A stretch of DNA of 64,000 nucleotides from assembly GCA_963845265.1 (NCBI GenBank), contig CAWJRN010000003.1:186001-250000 (forward strand), read 5' to 3'. Positions within the stretch are counted from its first letter, which is position 1. Each line of letters starts with the position of its first letter. The translations under genes were made by a program, and so were the position numbers. Shown here piece after piece: positions 1 through 7,628 of this stretch. The stretch comes from DYRB01 sp963845265 (lineage in GTDB: Bacteria > Pseudomonadota > Gammaproteobacteria > Chromatiales > Chromatiaceae). Under the pieces are notes generated by a model, which saw nothing but the letters and a program-made list of their open reading frames with translations, was not told the origin of the DNA and did no database searches.

Positions 1-521
1 TCCTGCGCAGCAGCCGGATTGACGGCGGCCAGCGCGGCATTGATTTTGTGGGCATTTTCCTCGTACATCACCATCGCTACCCGCAGGCCTGGTCGTTGCC
101 GGGCCACTGCGCGCACCACCTCGAAGCTCCCCATATGGGCCCCGATCAGAAAGGCGCCCCTCCCCGCGGCCAGCACGGCTTCGAACGCCTCCGCGCCGTG
201 CACTTGGATGTCGAACAGCTCGAAACGGTCGTTGAGTAGGTATATGCGGTCGTGCGTGCAGGAGGCGAAGCTGTGGACATGCCTAAAGAGCTCGACCGGA
301 CGCGGTGGCCGCCCAAGGGCACGCGTCAGATAGGCGCGGGACGCGCGCCGGGCAGCCGATGCAAAAAGCAGGAAATAGAGGCTGATGCCAAATAACACGA
401 CGCGAGCCAGCCGGCGCCCCAGGCGCAGCGAGATCCAGGTCATCACGCGCAGCATGGCCATGTTGCTGCGCTCCGGGCGCCGCACCCATTCGGCCTGGCG
501 AACGAAATCAGGAGCGCTCAC
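1..521 (-). CDS. LpxL/HtrB-type lysophospholipid acyltransferase (3' end outside window)
   Basis: This minus-strand reading frame is open to the left window edge, so the C-terminus is missing. Its key motif is GAHMGSFE at about residues 127-134, the H-x4-D/E acyltransferase signature of LpxL-like enzymes, here with Glu as the acid. The N-terminus (EWVRRPERSN, then a hydrophobic stretch) resembles acyltransferases of aryl polyene gene clusters. I chose a GTG start because its last two bases overlap the TGA of the upstream dehydratase (GTGA), which implies translational coupling; ATG codons follow at about 461, 455 and 443. The likely role is attachment of an acyl group to the lipid anchor of the polyene product at the inner membrane. 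The family is seen from motif and context; the substrate is inferred. Confidence 0.75.
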   Translation of the reverse strand, partial: MSAPDFVRQAEWVRRPERSNMAMLRVMTWISLRLGRRLARVVLFGISLYFLLFASAARRASRAYLTRALGRPPRPVELFRHVHSFASCTHDRIYLLNDRFELFDIQVHGAEAFEAVLAAGRGAFLIGAHMGSFEVVRAVARQRPGLRVAMVMYEENAHKINAALAAVNPAAAQ

Positions 522-844
522 GGCGCGCCATCCACTGGGTGGGTTGCTGCGAAGGCGATCATGCCACTGGCCGCAACCCGCTCACCCGTTACGACCTCGA
601 AATGGAAAGTACCCGCTGCCGTAGCCGCATAGTTGAGGCGCAGGGCCGCGCCTGGCTGGATTGGGCTTGGAAACTTGGCCGACTTGATATGGCCGACGGC
701 GAGCGCAAGTCCCTCGCGTGCGGCCAGCGCATGCAGGGCCTCGTCCAGCAACACCACGCCGGGCAGGATGGGATTGCCGGGGAAATGGCCGGCATAGGCA
801 GGGTGATCGGCCGCAACGAACAGGGGCAGGCTCAGGCCCTTCAT
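518..844 (-). CDS. Hotdog-fold 3-hydroxyacyl-ACP dehydratase (FabZ/ApeI-like)
   Basis: A 108-residue single-domain hotdog protein. The run DHPAYAGHFPGNPILPGVV near the N-terminus is the FabA/FabZ signature, with the GHFPGNPxxPGV motif carrying the catalytic His. Proteins of this short type in aryl polyene clusters (ApeI) dehydrate the 3-hydroxyacyl-ACP intermediate during polyene chain extension. It overlaps the AMP ligase upstream by 4 nt and the acyltransferase downstream by 4 nt, so the three are almost certainly co-translated. A general FabZ role in fatty acid synthesis is less likely because the neighbours are not the usual lpx/fab genes. Confidence 0.8.
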   Translation of the reverse strand: MKGLSLPLFVAADHPAYAGHFPGNPILPGVVLLDEALHALAAREGLALAVGHIKSAKFPSPIQPGAALRLNYAATAAGTFHFEVVTGERVAASGMIAFAATHPVDGAP

Positions 845-2208
845 GCCGGGGTGCCGTTTGCAGACCGGGACATCAAGGTCGCCAGAAGTGCCCGCGTGGC
901 GTGGTCTGGCAACTTCCCGGCCGCGTTGCGTGGCAGGGCATCGACGAACAGCAGTGGTCGGGGCAGAAAGAAGGGGTCGATGCGTTCGCGCAGAGCCTGC
1001 TTGAGCGCGGCGGACGTCAACTCCGGCGCCACAACCAGGGCGGTCAGGCGGCGGACGCCTCCCGTAGCGTCATCACCCTCGTCCGGCGGCAGGAGAAAGA
1101 CGCCGTCCCGTACGCCCGGGATGGCGTTGAGCTGGTAATTGAGATAACCGAGGGAGGCCCGTTTGCCGGCGATGTTGACGAGGTCGGCATGTCGACCGTG
1201 GAGCAAGAAATGGGTCGGGTCCGCGTCAACGAGTTCAATGACGTCACTTAGGGGTGTCGGTACCTCGATGTGCCCGCCCTCTGCCCACACCGCCTCCCCC
1301 TCGCAACGCAGTCGGATATTTGAGAAGGTCTGCCAGGCTTCGCCCGCGGCGGTGCGTCGGGAAGCAAGTTGGCCCGTCTCGGTGCAGCCGTAGATCTCGA
1401 CCAACGGGGCCGAGAAGCGTGTCTCTGCCTCGACGGCCAGTGCTCGCGACAGGGGGGCGGTAGCGGACACCAGCAGGTCTGCGCCTGGCAGGGCAGTCTG
1501 CTCTACGAGGAGGGCGCGCAGGTGATGGGGCGTCGTGACCAACACCCGCGGTCGCGGCAACGCTTCCAGCTCCGCGCAGATGTCAGCCGGATAGAAGGGT
1601 CGTCCGGCGTGCAAGGCCGCGCCGCTTTGCAAGGGCATGAACACCGTGGATTCCAGACCGTACATGTGCTGGGCTGGCACCGTACCCACAATGGCGTGGT
1701 CGGGACTGACCCCCAAGCGTTCTGCCTCGGCCTGCACGTTGCGCACTAGACTGCCCCAGCGTTTGATATGGGGCTCCGGCAGGCCGGTGGATCCGGAAGT
1801 GAACACCTGGGCGATGACCTGCTCGCAGGAGATGTTAGGGATGGCGGCATTGGCGGCGGCCGGTGTCTTGTCCGGATAGCGGCAGATTGGCAAGTCCAGA
1901 GTCTCGGTATCCTGGTCGACGATACAGAAGACATCGGGCGCAATGCGTTGCATCTGCCGGACCATTTCCGGGGTGTAGGTGGAGGGCAGCAGGCTGACCC
2001 GGCCTGTAACGACGCTAGCCGCAAGGGCGACAGTGAAACGGTAGCGGTCGCCGCACAGGTTGAGCACATGCCGCCCCGGTAGCAACGAGCCAGCAACCTG
2101 GGAAATATCGTTCAGAAACCGCCTGACGCTGACGGGAACGCCTTTGCGCCAGGCCATGACGTCATCAAGATGTTGATGGGCGATCAGGGGCAGGGTCAGC
2201 ATGGCCAA
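841..2208 (-). CDS. AMP-dependent acyl/aryl-ACP ligase
   Basis: A 455-residue member of the adenylate-forming ANL superfamily. The phosphate-binding loop TSGSTGLPEPHIKRW lies near residue 135, an IYGCTETG motif (A5-like) near 275, a LHGRHADLVNIAGKR hinge segment near 335, and the catalytic Lys region LPRNAAGKLP close to the C-terminus. In aryl polyene loci an enzyme of this kind (ApeH) activates the aromatic starter acid and loads it on the carrier protein. It lies 13 nt downstream of the membrane-protein gene and overlaps the dehydratase gene by 4 nt. Substrate choice cannot be read from the sequence; a fatty acid substrate remains possible. Confidence 0.8.
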   Translation of the reverse strand: MAMLTLPLIAHQHLDDVMAWRKGVPVSVRRFLNDISQVAGSLLPGRHVLNLCGDRYRFTVALAASVVTGRVSLLPSTYTPEMVRQMQRIAPDVFCIVDQDTETLDLPICRYPDKTPAAANAAIPNISCEQVIAQVFTSGSTGLPEPHIKRWGSLVRNVQAEAERLGVSPDHAIVGTVPAQHMYGLESTVFMPLQSGAALHAGRPFYPADICAELEALPRPRVLVTTPHHLRALLVEQTALPGADLLVSATAPLSRALAVEAETRFSAPLVEIYGCTETGQLASRRTAAGEAWQTFSNIRLRCEGEAVWAEGGHIEVPTPLSDVIELVDADPTHFLLHGRHADLVNIAGKRASLGYLNYQLNAIPGVRDGVFLLPPDEGDDATGGVRRLTALVVAPELTSAALKQALRERIDPFFLPRPLLFVDALPRNAAGKLPDHATRALLATLMSRSANGTPA

Positions 2209-2221
2209 GCAAGATGGCAGC

Positions 2222-2899
2222 CTAACGGACTTGAGGGGATGCGCCAGAGGATACCTTCGGGGTTGTCCTGAAGGCGAGAACGCTTTTCATGATGCTGTGT
2301 CGCTCCAGATGCGGCAGTTTGCGCAGGCGCACCAGGTGCTCGGCGACAAACATGAGCACAATGAGCGGAAGCGACAGAAAATTGGCGAAAATCGACCAAA
2401 CCTCGATGCTGCATGACCAGAACAGGATGGACGAAACCAGGCCGACGAGAAGAAAGAACAACGTCCAGGCCAGTGTGACGTGTCGCGTATAGCAGACCAC
2501 GTCGGGACCAAGGTGGCCGCGTACCGCTTCGGCAAAACGGGTGCAAAGAGGCTGCCGTCCCCGCGCCAGGGAGAGGCCAAACAGGGCAGCGAGCATGAAA
2601 TTGGTACCCGCATGCTGGATGAAATAGACCCAGTCGAAGCTTCGCTCCAGCGCTTCCCAGAACCACCATAACAGGGCGCACGCACCGGCGCACAACAGAA
2701 GCGTTGCCAGCCTCCCAGCTGAGCGCCAGGTCAGCCAGAACAGGATGGCCAGGGGGGGCGTTAGGGAGACGGCAACCCCCAGGGAGGGAAAGGTCTCAGC
2801 CGCCGAGGTGGCTGCGCTGTAATGTGCCAGCAGGGGGTAGGCGATGGCCCCGGCGGCAATGGCAGTCCAGCGGACCGAGCGGACCAGCGTCAAGCTCAT
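2222..2899 (-). CDS. Polytopic membrane protein of the aryl-polyene locus type (COG4648-like)
   Basis: A 225-residue protein with several hydrophobic segments (for example AIAAGAIAYPLLAHY, ATLLLCAGACALLWWFW, FMLAALFGLSLARG, LAWTLFFLLVGLVSSILFW and a C-terminal FLSLPLIVLMFVAEHLVR). Proteins of this size and topology sit between the acyl carrier protein and the AMP ligase in aryl polyene clusters, usually annotated only as a conserved membrane protein. The frame overlaps the carrier-protein gene by 4 nt (ATGA). The molecular role is unknown; placing it in the family rests on topology and gene order. Confidence 0.6.
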   Translation of the reverse strand: MSLTLVRSVRWTAIAAGAIAYPLLAHYSAATSAAETFPSLGVAVSLTPPLAILFWLTWRSAGRLATLLLCAGACALLWWFWEALERSFDWVYFIQHAGTNFMLAALFGLSLARGRQPLCTRFAEAVRGHLGPDVVCYTRHVTLAWTLFFLLVGLVSSILFWSCSIEVWSIFANFLSLPLIVLMFVAEHLVRLRKLPHLERHSIMKSVLAFRTTPKVSSGASPQVR

Positions 2900-3165
2900 T
2901 TTGTCCTTGCAGCTGCAATGTGCTCTGTAAGACTGGCGAGAGAACTGAAGATGCGGACATTGTCCGTGTTATCCGCGCGCAACTGAAACCCGAAACGCTT
3001 GGAAATGACCAGGGCCACCTCCAGGATATCGATGGAATCGAGGCCCAATCCCTCACCGTAAAGGGGAGCATCCGGTTGAATCTCTTCGGGACTCAGGTCG
3101 AGATTGAGGGCGGCAACGATGAGGCAGGCGACCTCGCTTTGCAGCTCATGATTGGCTTCAGACAT
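2896..3165 (-). CDS. Acyl carrier protein
   Basis: An 89-residue acidic protein with the phosphopantetheine site GLGLDSIDILEV; Ser44 is the expected attachment residue. The frame could be extended upstream, but the methionine at 3165 gives a normal ACP length and its N-terminus starts directly with the first helix. No strong Shine-Dalgarno sequence is visible at either start. It is the first gene of the minus-strand operon seen here and overlaps the membrane-protein gene by 4 nt. The likely role is to carry the growing aryl polyene chain. Aryl polyene loci often have two tandem ACP genes; only one is seen here. Confidence 0.85.
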   Translation of the reverse strand: MSEANHELQSEVACLIVAALNLDLSPEEIQPDAPLYGEGLGLDSIDILEVALVISKRFGFQLRADNTDNVRIFSSLASLTEHIAAARTK

Positions 3166-3394
3166 GGTGATTTCGCAGCAAGGGTGAGGCGGGCCGGCAC
3201 CGAAAATGGTGAGCCGGCACCCGTCGTGCGTGAGCAACGCCGGACGTCAGCTCGGTAATCATCGCAAATTTCGTCTGAGAGTTTGTGAAAAAACCGAAAG
3301 CCCGGCGAAGCGCGCGATGCAACTCATTGAATATGTACGCTTCTATTCCGCCAGCTTACCCTAGGGGAGGGTTTCTTCACAGCCTCTGAGAGCG

Positions 3395-3415
3395 CCGTTA
3401 CCGATCGGGTAACGG
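3395..3415. promoter_or_regulatory. Perfect 8-bp inverted repeat upstream of the ACP operon
   Basis: CCGTTACC and GGTAACGG flank the five bases gatcg. The repeat lies about 230 nt upstream of the carrier-protein start. No T-tract follows on either side, so an operator is as plausible as a terminator. Confidence 0.3.
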
Positions 3416-3671
3416 ACTAACAAGTAGAGAGTGCAGCAGCCCGCGCCGACCTGCTCACGGGCACCCGACATACTCGCCGGCGGACGCGCCCCGGCGGATT
3501 GTTGAGGGTGCCTGCCGAACCCGGCACCGGCCTTGCCGTCGGACGTGGGCGGCTTCTCAGCCGGCCAACCAGACCCAAACCCGCACGACCGCGCAGGTCG
3601 TCGACCCCGAACATATTGCGCATGTTACCACCGCAGCCCCAGGTGTCAGGATAGAAGTCGCGTAACCCTTC

Positions 3672-3725
3672 ACCAACAACCGCGCGGAGCGCGGCCTGCG
3701 CATGAGCAAGGGCTCGCCGATGCAA
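3672..3725 (+). pseudogene. IS66-family transposase C-terminal fragment
   Basis: A short plus-strand frame directly after a TAA codon reads PFTNNRAERGLRMSKG. This matches the C-terminal signature of IS66 transposases (NNxAERxLRMxK). The remainder of the transposase is not readable in one frame and no terminal inverted repeats were found. It is best read as an old insertion-sequence scar; the short match leaves room for chance. Confidence 0.4.
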
Positions 3726-3979
3726 CTCTTCGTCTCCAGCCCGCTAGGCGCCCCGTCCGCTAGGCATCATCGGGGACGCCAGGGCTGGATGGCGTGGCGA
3801 AGATCTTCACCCCTTGCAGCGCGACCAAAACACTGGCTGTGGGCAGATCGCCTGAGGGTTCGGGGAGGGATTCCCAGGAGAGAACGCCTCAGCGTAAATG
3901 TGTCTTCGGTCGCCAGGCTGGCGGGGGCTGCGGGGAACTGCTAGGCTCGTTGGCGAAACGACGGGACCCACGGTGCCTT

Positions 3980-4759
3980 ATGCAATGCTTTGTCGGTTGG
4001 GCCATTATGGCCTCTTTCCCCTGGCTACTGGCGGCCTTGCCCTGTTTGGCCCAGGTCGAACGGGTTTCGGTCCCTGATACCCTGGAGGAGCTGGCCGATG
4101 AGGGCGGCTTTGTTGTGACAGGGCTGGAGAAGACCCAGGATGCCTACGGCCACGTCGAGGGCGAAGCGATCTATCCCCGGTTGCGGGGCCTGCTCGACGA
4201 CTTCAACCACGTCATCGTTCAATCCCCGGATGGGGGTGTGTCCAAGGTGATCATTATCGGCCGCAAGACGGCCTGGGTGCCCCCGCCGCCTCCTACTCCT
4301 ACGACGGAGTCGGAAGAGGCGCCCGCTGAGGGCGACCCCGCTGCCGAAGAACAACCCGGCGCGGCTGAGGAGGTGGTTGTGGACACGGAGCGCCGCGGCA
4401 CCTCCCACCTGGTTAGCGTCAGTCTGGAGGGGGCGGGGGGTAAGCGCATCACCCAATCTCTGACGGTAGACACTGGCGCGGACTTCGTCACCCTGCCGAC
4501 CTCTGTCCTGGGGTCTCTGGGTATCCAGGCAAACCAACTCGTCACCCGCGAGGTGCAGACCGCCAACGGCAAGATCTCGGCGCGGCTCGGTCGTCTGACG
4601 GCGGTCTGGTTTGGCGAGCACAAGGTCGCCGACGTGCAGGTCGCGTTCATCGACGAAGCCAAGCTCGGCGGCCAAGGTCTGCTGGGCATGAGTGTGCTGG
4701 GCCGTTATCGCATGACCATCGACGACGAGGCCAATCACCTGATCCTGGCGCCCAAGTAG
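3980..4759 (+). CDS. Periplasmic retropepsin-like aspartic protease (TIGR02281-like)
   Basis: A 259-residue protein. The start at 3980 is preferred because it is followed at once by a signal-peptide-like segment (WAIMASFPWLLAALPCLAQ); a later Met at 4007 is also possible. After an N-terminal region of about 90 residues there is a Pro/Glu/Ala-rich linker, then a clan-AA protease domain. Its active-site motif LTVDTGADFVTLP has Asp164, and the partner motif GLLGMSVLGRYRMTID lies near the C-terminus. Such single-domain aspartic proteases dimerise to form the active site. The linker and signal suggest an exported, tethered enzyme. The substrate is unknown. Confidence 0.75.
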   Translation: MQCFVGWAIMASFPWLLAALPCLAQVERVSVPDTLEELADEGGFVVTGLEKTQDAYGHVEGEAIYPRLRGLLDDFNHVIVQSPDGGVSKVIIIGRKTAWVPPPPPTPTTESEEAPAEGDPAAEEQPGAAEEVVVDTERRGTSHLVSVSLEGAGGKRITQSLTVDTGADFVTLPTSVLGSLGIQANQLVTREVQTANGKISARLGRLTAVWFGEHKVADVQVAFIDEAKLGGQGLLGMSVLGRYRMTIDDEANHLILAPK

Positions 4760-4776
4760 TTAGGCGGTGCCGGCGT

Positions 4777-5592
4777 TCATTCGCGTTCGTTTGCGGACAA
4801 TGCCTCGTACGGGTCCATCGGTTCCAACCGGTCTGCCGGGTCCTGGCGGTAGAAGGCGACCAACTGAGCGTAGACGCTGGGGTAGGCATCGCGCAGCAGG
4901 TGGGGGAGTTCGAAGAAGGCCTCGCTGCAGACGGCAAAGAACTCTCCGGGCGACTCCGCGCCATAGGGGTCGATCGCGGTCTGTCGGCCGCGGCGCACCC
5001 GTCGGGACAGGTGGGCGTAGGCGTCGCCAAGGTCGCTGGCCCAGGCGGCGTGACTCATGTCGGCGTGCAGGGGTGGATACCCGTTGGCGTCGCCATTGAG
5101 CATGTCGAGCTTATGGGCCAGTTCGTGGATGACCACGTTATAGCCATCGCGTGCCTCGCCCGCGGCTACGTCGGCCCAGGAGAGGATCACCGGGCCCTGC
5201 TCCCAGGCCTCGCCGCTCTTGATCTCCCGCTCGACCCAGACCACCCCGTCTTCATCCATCCGCTCTTGTTTGGGGGCGAATTCCTCCGGGTAGACGATGA
5301 CCGCGTACCAGCCGCGGTACCAGCCCAGGTCCAGTCCGAGGATGGGTAGGCAGGCTTGTAGGGCAATGGTCAGGTGCTGGTGCGCGGCGAGCCGGACCCC
5401 TTGCACTTCTTCGATAGTCTTGGAGCGTAGAAATAGCGCCGCCAAGGTGCGCAGTTGGACGGCTTGGACCTGGTCGAGCCCTGCGAGCATAGGCAGGCCC
5501 GCCCAGGCCAGGTCCCAGTCCGCCGTGGAATAACGGGCCAGGGCCTTGGCTGCGGAGCGTTCCTGCCACCAGGAGGCGAGGCGGTGGATCAT
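4777..5592 (-). CDS. mtfA: MtfA-like zinc aminopeptidase (M90 family)
   Basis: A 271-residue protein that aligns by eye with E. coli MtfA along its length. Shared features are the segment around VIVYPEEFAP, the zinc site VIHELAHKLDMLNGDANG (HELAH with a following NGxxxG region) and the C-terminal CSEAFFELP block bearing the third zinc ligand. In enterobacteria MtfA binds and inactivates the repressor Mlc (DgsA). No Mlc homologue is visible here, so the peptidase activity may serve another purpose. I chose the Met at 5592 by comparison with the E. coli N-terminus; in-frame Mets at 5628 and 5664 are possible. Confidence 0.85.
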   Translation of the reverse strand: MIHRLASWWQERSAAKALARYSTADWDLAWAGLPMLAGLDQVQAVQLRTLAALFLRSKTIEEVQGVRLAAHQHLTIALQACLPILGLDLGWYRGWYAVIVYPEEFAPKQERMDEDGVVWVEREIKSGEAWEQGPVILSWADVAAGEARDGYNVVIHELAHKLDMLNGDANGYPPLHADMSHAAWASDLGDAYAHLSRRVRRGRQTAIDPYGAESPGEFFAVCSEAFFELPHLLRDAYPSVYAQLVAFYRQDPADRLEPMDPYEALSANERE

Positions 5593-5750
5593 CGGGTTGG
5601 CGGCGGGGTGAGGCGCATGGCGGGCCATGCTGACCCAGGGAAAAGCTGCTGGCAAGACGAGCAAGCCGGTACACGATTCGACAGAAATCGCCTAAGCTCT
5701 CCGCGGCCGGCCCCGTGGCCTCGCGGCAACGCCCTATTTGGAGATCAGAC

Positions 5751-6206
5751 ATGACCAAGACCCTCGGCATCGCCATTGCCGCACTGTTGCTGCACCTGAG
5801 CGCCTCGGTCTGGGCGGATGGGCCCCTCACCGTCGATGCGCCCTATGTCCGTGCGGTGCCTCCGGGTCAGACCACCAGCGCCGTCTTTATGCGCGTCGTC
5901 AACAACGGCGATGTGCCCCGTACCCTGGTGGGCGGCAAGTCCGAGGTCGCCGAGGCGGTGGAACTGCATACACACACCATGGAGGGCGGCATGATGCGGA
6001 TGCGTCGGGTCGAGGGCATTGAGGTCCCGGCCGCGGGCTCCGTCACCCTGGAGCCGGGTGGGTTGCACGTCATGTTGATCGGGCTGCGGGGCGACCTCAA
6101 CCCAGGTGACCAGGTCGACTTGACGCTGGACCTGGACGACGGGTCAGTGGTCCAGGTCGAGGCGCCGGTGCGCGAGGTTCAGGCCATGGAACATCATCAC
6201 CACTGA
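5751..6206 (+). CDS. Periplasmic copper chaperone PCuAC
   Basis: A 151-residue protein with a signal peptide ending around SVWA. The PCuAC motif is present: His73/His75 and a Met cluster (EGGMMRMRR) followed about 25 residues later by HVM (His106, Met108), the H(M)x10Mx21HxM copper site. The family delivers Cu(I) to the CuA or CuB centre of cytochrome oxidases. The C-terminus ends in EHHHH, an extra metal-binding tail. It precedes the phosphorylase-like gene by 16 nt, so they may be co-transcribed, although no functional link is known. Confidence 0.85.
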   Translation: MTKTLGIAIAALLLHLSASVWADGPLTVDAPYVRAVPPGQTTSAVFMRVVNNGDVPRTLVGGKSEVAEAVELHTHTMEGGMMRMRRVEGIEVPAAGSVTLEPGGLHVMLIGLRGDLNPGDQVDLTLDLDDGSVVQVEAPVREVQAMEHHHH

Positions 6207-6222
6207 TTCTCCCTGTCGCGCC

Positions 6223-7263
6223 ATGTCCAGCGACCCATTCGGTTCCGTGCAGGCCCTGCGCGAGGCCTTCGCCACGGGGCTGTCCCGCCTCTTGGCAGAT
6301 GAGCCCGGGCTCGGTGCCTTCATTCTGGTGCTCAACAATGCCGCCTTCGCCCCGGCACTGTTCCAGCAACTCGGGACGGCCCTAACCCAATGTTTCGAGG
6401 CCCTGTCAGAGGACTGCCGCAGCGCCCTGCGTCAGGGGCGGGACCCGGTCGGGCCGGCGGACGACCTGGCGGTCTTCCTGCGCCTGATGGCCATTGGCCT
6501 GCAGGACCTGCCACCGGTGCGTGTTCGCCGTGCCGGCCCTTGGGAGTTGCAGTACAACCCGCTGCGAGGCCTGCGCCCGGCCCGGGCCGCCGGCGGGCAG
6601 CCGGAGTCCAATCGGGCCGCCTTCGACCCCGGGGGGTTCCACTTCAACAAGCCCTTTTTGCGCCGCGAGGTCTTTTGGCAAGGGGACCTGGCCGGGGTCG
6701 AGGTCGAGCTGCTCTACAACAAGTTCCCCTTCGTCGACCTGCATGCCTTGCTGGTCCCGCGGCGGCTGGAGAACGCCCCCCAGTTCCTGCACCGACACCA
6801 GCACGAAGCGGCCTGGGTCATGACCGAGACCCTGGGCCAGACCCTGCCGGGGGTCGGATTGGCCTATAACAGCTTCGGCGCCTTTGCGTCGGTCAATCAC
6901 CTGCACTTCCAGCTCTTCGTTCGCAGCGAGCCATTGCCCCTGGCGGACCCGCGCTGGCGGCACAATGGGGACGGCAGCCCCTATCCCATCGGCTGCGAGG
7001 TCTGCGATGCCCCCGGACCCGCCTGGGATGTTCTGCACCGGCTCAACCAGGCCGGGCATAGCTACAATTTGGTCTATCTCCCGGGGCGGCTGTATTGCAT
7101 CCCGCGCCGACGCCAGGGCAGCTATGCCTTGCCTACCTGGTGTGGCGGTCAGGCCTGGTATGAGTTGGCGGGCGGTGCCGTCCTCATGGCGTCTGACACC
7201 TTCGATGCCCTCAAACCGGGGGATGTCGAGGCGGCTATCGCGGCGGCAGGGAATCATAACTAG
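6223..7263 (+). CDS. GDP-hexose phosphorylase-like protein (VTC2/GalT/HIT superfamily)
   Basis: A 346-residue protein. The centre carries VNHLHFQLF (His226, His228, Gln230), the H-x-H-x-Q nucleotidyl-transfer motif shared by galactose-1-phosphate uridylyltransferase, Ap4A phosphorylase and the GDP-galactose/GDP-glucose phosphorylases. The preceding ELLYNKFPFVDLHALLVPRR block is also typical. The likely reaction is phosphorolysis of a nucleoside diphosphate sugar or dinucleotide, in the cytosol. Length and motifs fit the bacterial DUF4922/VTC2-like branch better than GalT. The last 11 codons are part of a short sequence duplicated at 15929-15960. Confidence 0.6.
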   Translation: MSSDPFGSVQALREAFATGLSRLLADEPGLGAFILVLNNAAFAPALFQQLGTALTQCFEALSEDCRSALRQGRDPVGPADDLAVFLRLMAIGLQDLPPVRVRRAGPWELQYNPLRGLRPARAAGGQPESNRAAFDPGGFHFNKPFLRREVFWQGDLAGVEVELLYNKFPFVDLHALLVPRRLENAPQFLHRHQHEAAWVMTETLGQTLPGVGLAYNSFGAFASVNHLHFQLFVRSEPLPLADPRWRHNGDGSPYPIGCEVCDAPGPAWDVLHRLNQAGHSYNLVYLPGRLYCIPRRRQGSYALPTWCGGQAWYELAGGAVLMASDTFDALKPGDVEAAIAAAGNHN

Positions 7264-7264
7264 C
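7233..7264 (+). repeat. Copy 1 of a 32-bp dispersed repeat (gene 3' tail)
   Basis: This stretch covers the last codons and TAG stop of the phosphorylase-like gene. It matches 15929-15960 at 31 of 32 positions; the single difference turns the final Asn codon into Asp. Confidence 0.7.
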
Positions 7265-7628
7265 TAATGGAGCTGCTTCCCACGCCCATTTCTCCGAACG
7301 CGCTACGACTTTGCCATCACCCTGCTCCTGGACGCGGCCCCAGCTCAGGCAGAGGCCGGGTTCCGAGAGGAACGAACCGCATCGGTCGTCACCCAGATTG
7401 CGCGTCGGCAGGAGGTCACGGCGCTGCGGCGCGCGATCTAAGGCGACCACAACCGCCGTGAGATCTTCGTGCGCTTGGCCACCGGTCCAAGAACCGCGAG
7501 GCGAGCCGTTCGACGCCGCGGCTCGATGCGCCCCATCCCGGATTGCCCCACTCGATGCTGGGGGAAGATAGCGTCTGAAGAGCTATCCTTTCCTCTAACC
7601 GCACCGACATGTCGGAAAACCTCTTGCG
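7264..7628. other. Gene-free interval with a coding-like fragment
   Basis: No complete gene is seen. From about 7297 to a TAA at 7439 the plus strand reads as coherent protein (RYDFAITLLLDAAPAQAEAG, then a charged Arg/Glu-rich tail) with GC-rich third positions but no start. It may be the 3' remnant of a lost gene that I cannot identify. The rest, up to the start at 7629, shows no recognisable element. Confidence 0.35.

Larger units (their letters stand above)
3166..3979. other. Gene-free interval with a probable IS66 transposase scar
   Basis: No intact gene is seen between the carrier-protein gene and the aspartic protease. The first 170 bases are AT-richer and probably hold the promoter of the minus-strand operon, though I cannot fix its hexamers. 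From about 3420 the sequence has coding-like composition but is broken by stops in all frames; the only recognisable piece is the IS66-like motif annotated separately. Confidence 0.5.

Noticed and set aside
3417..3725. A 102-codon minus-strand frame
   Set aside because: Overlaps the IS66-like motif on the plus strand and shows no family resemblance.
4025..4738. A 237-codon minus-strand frame
   Set aside because: Lies opposite the aspartic protease and shows no motif.
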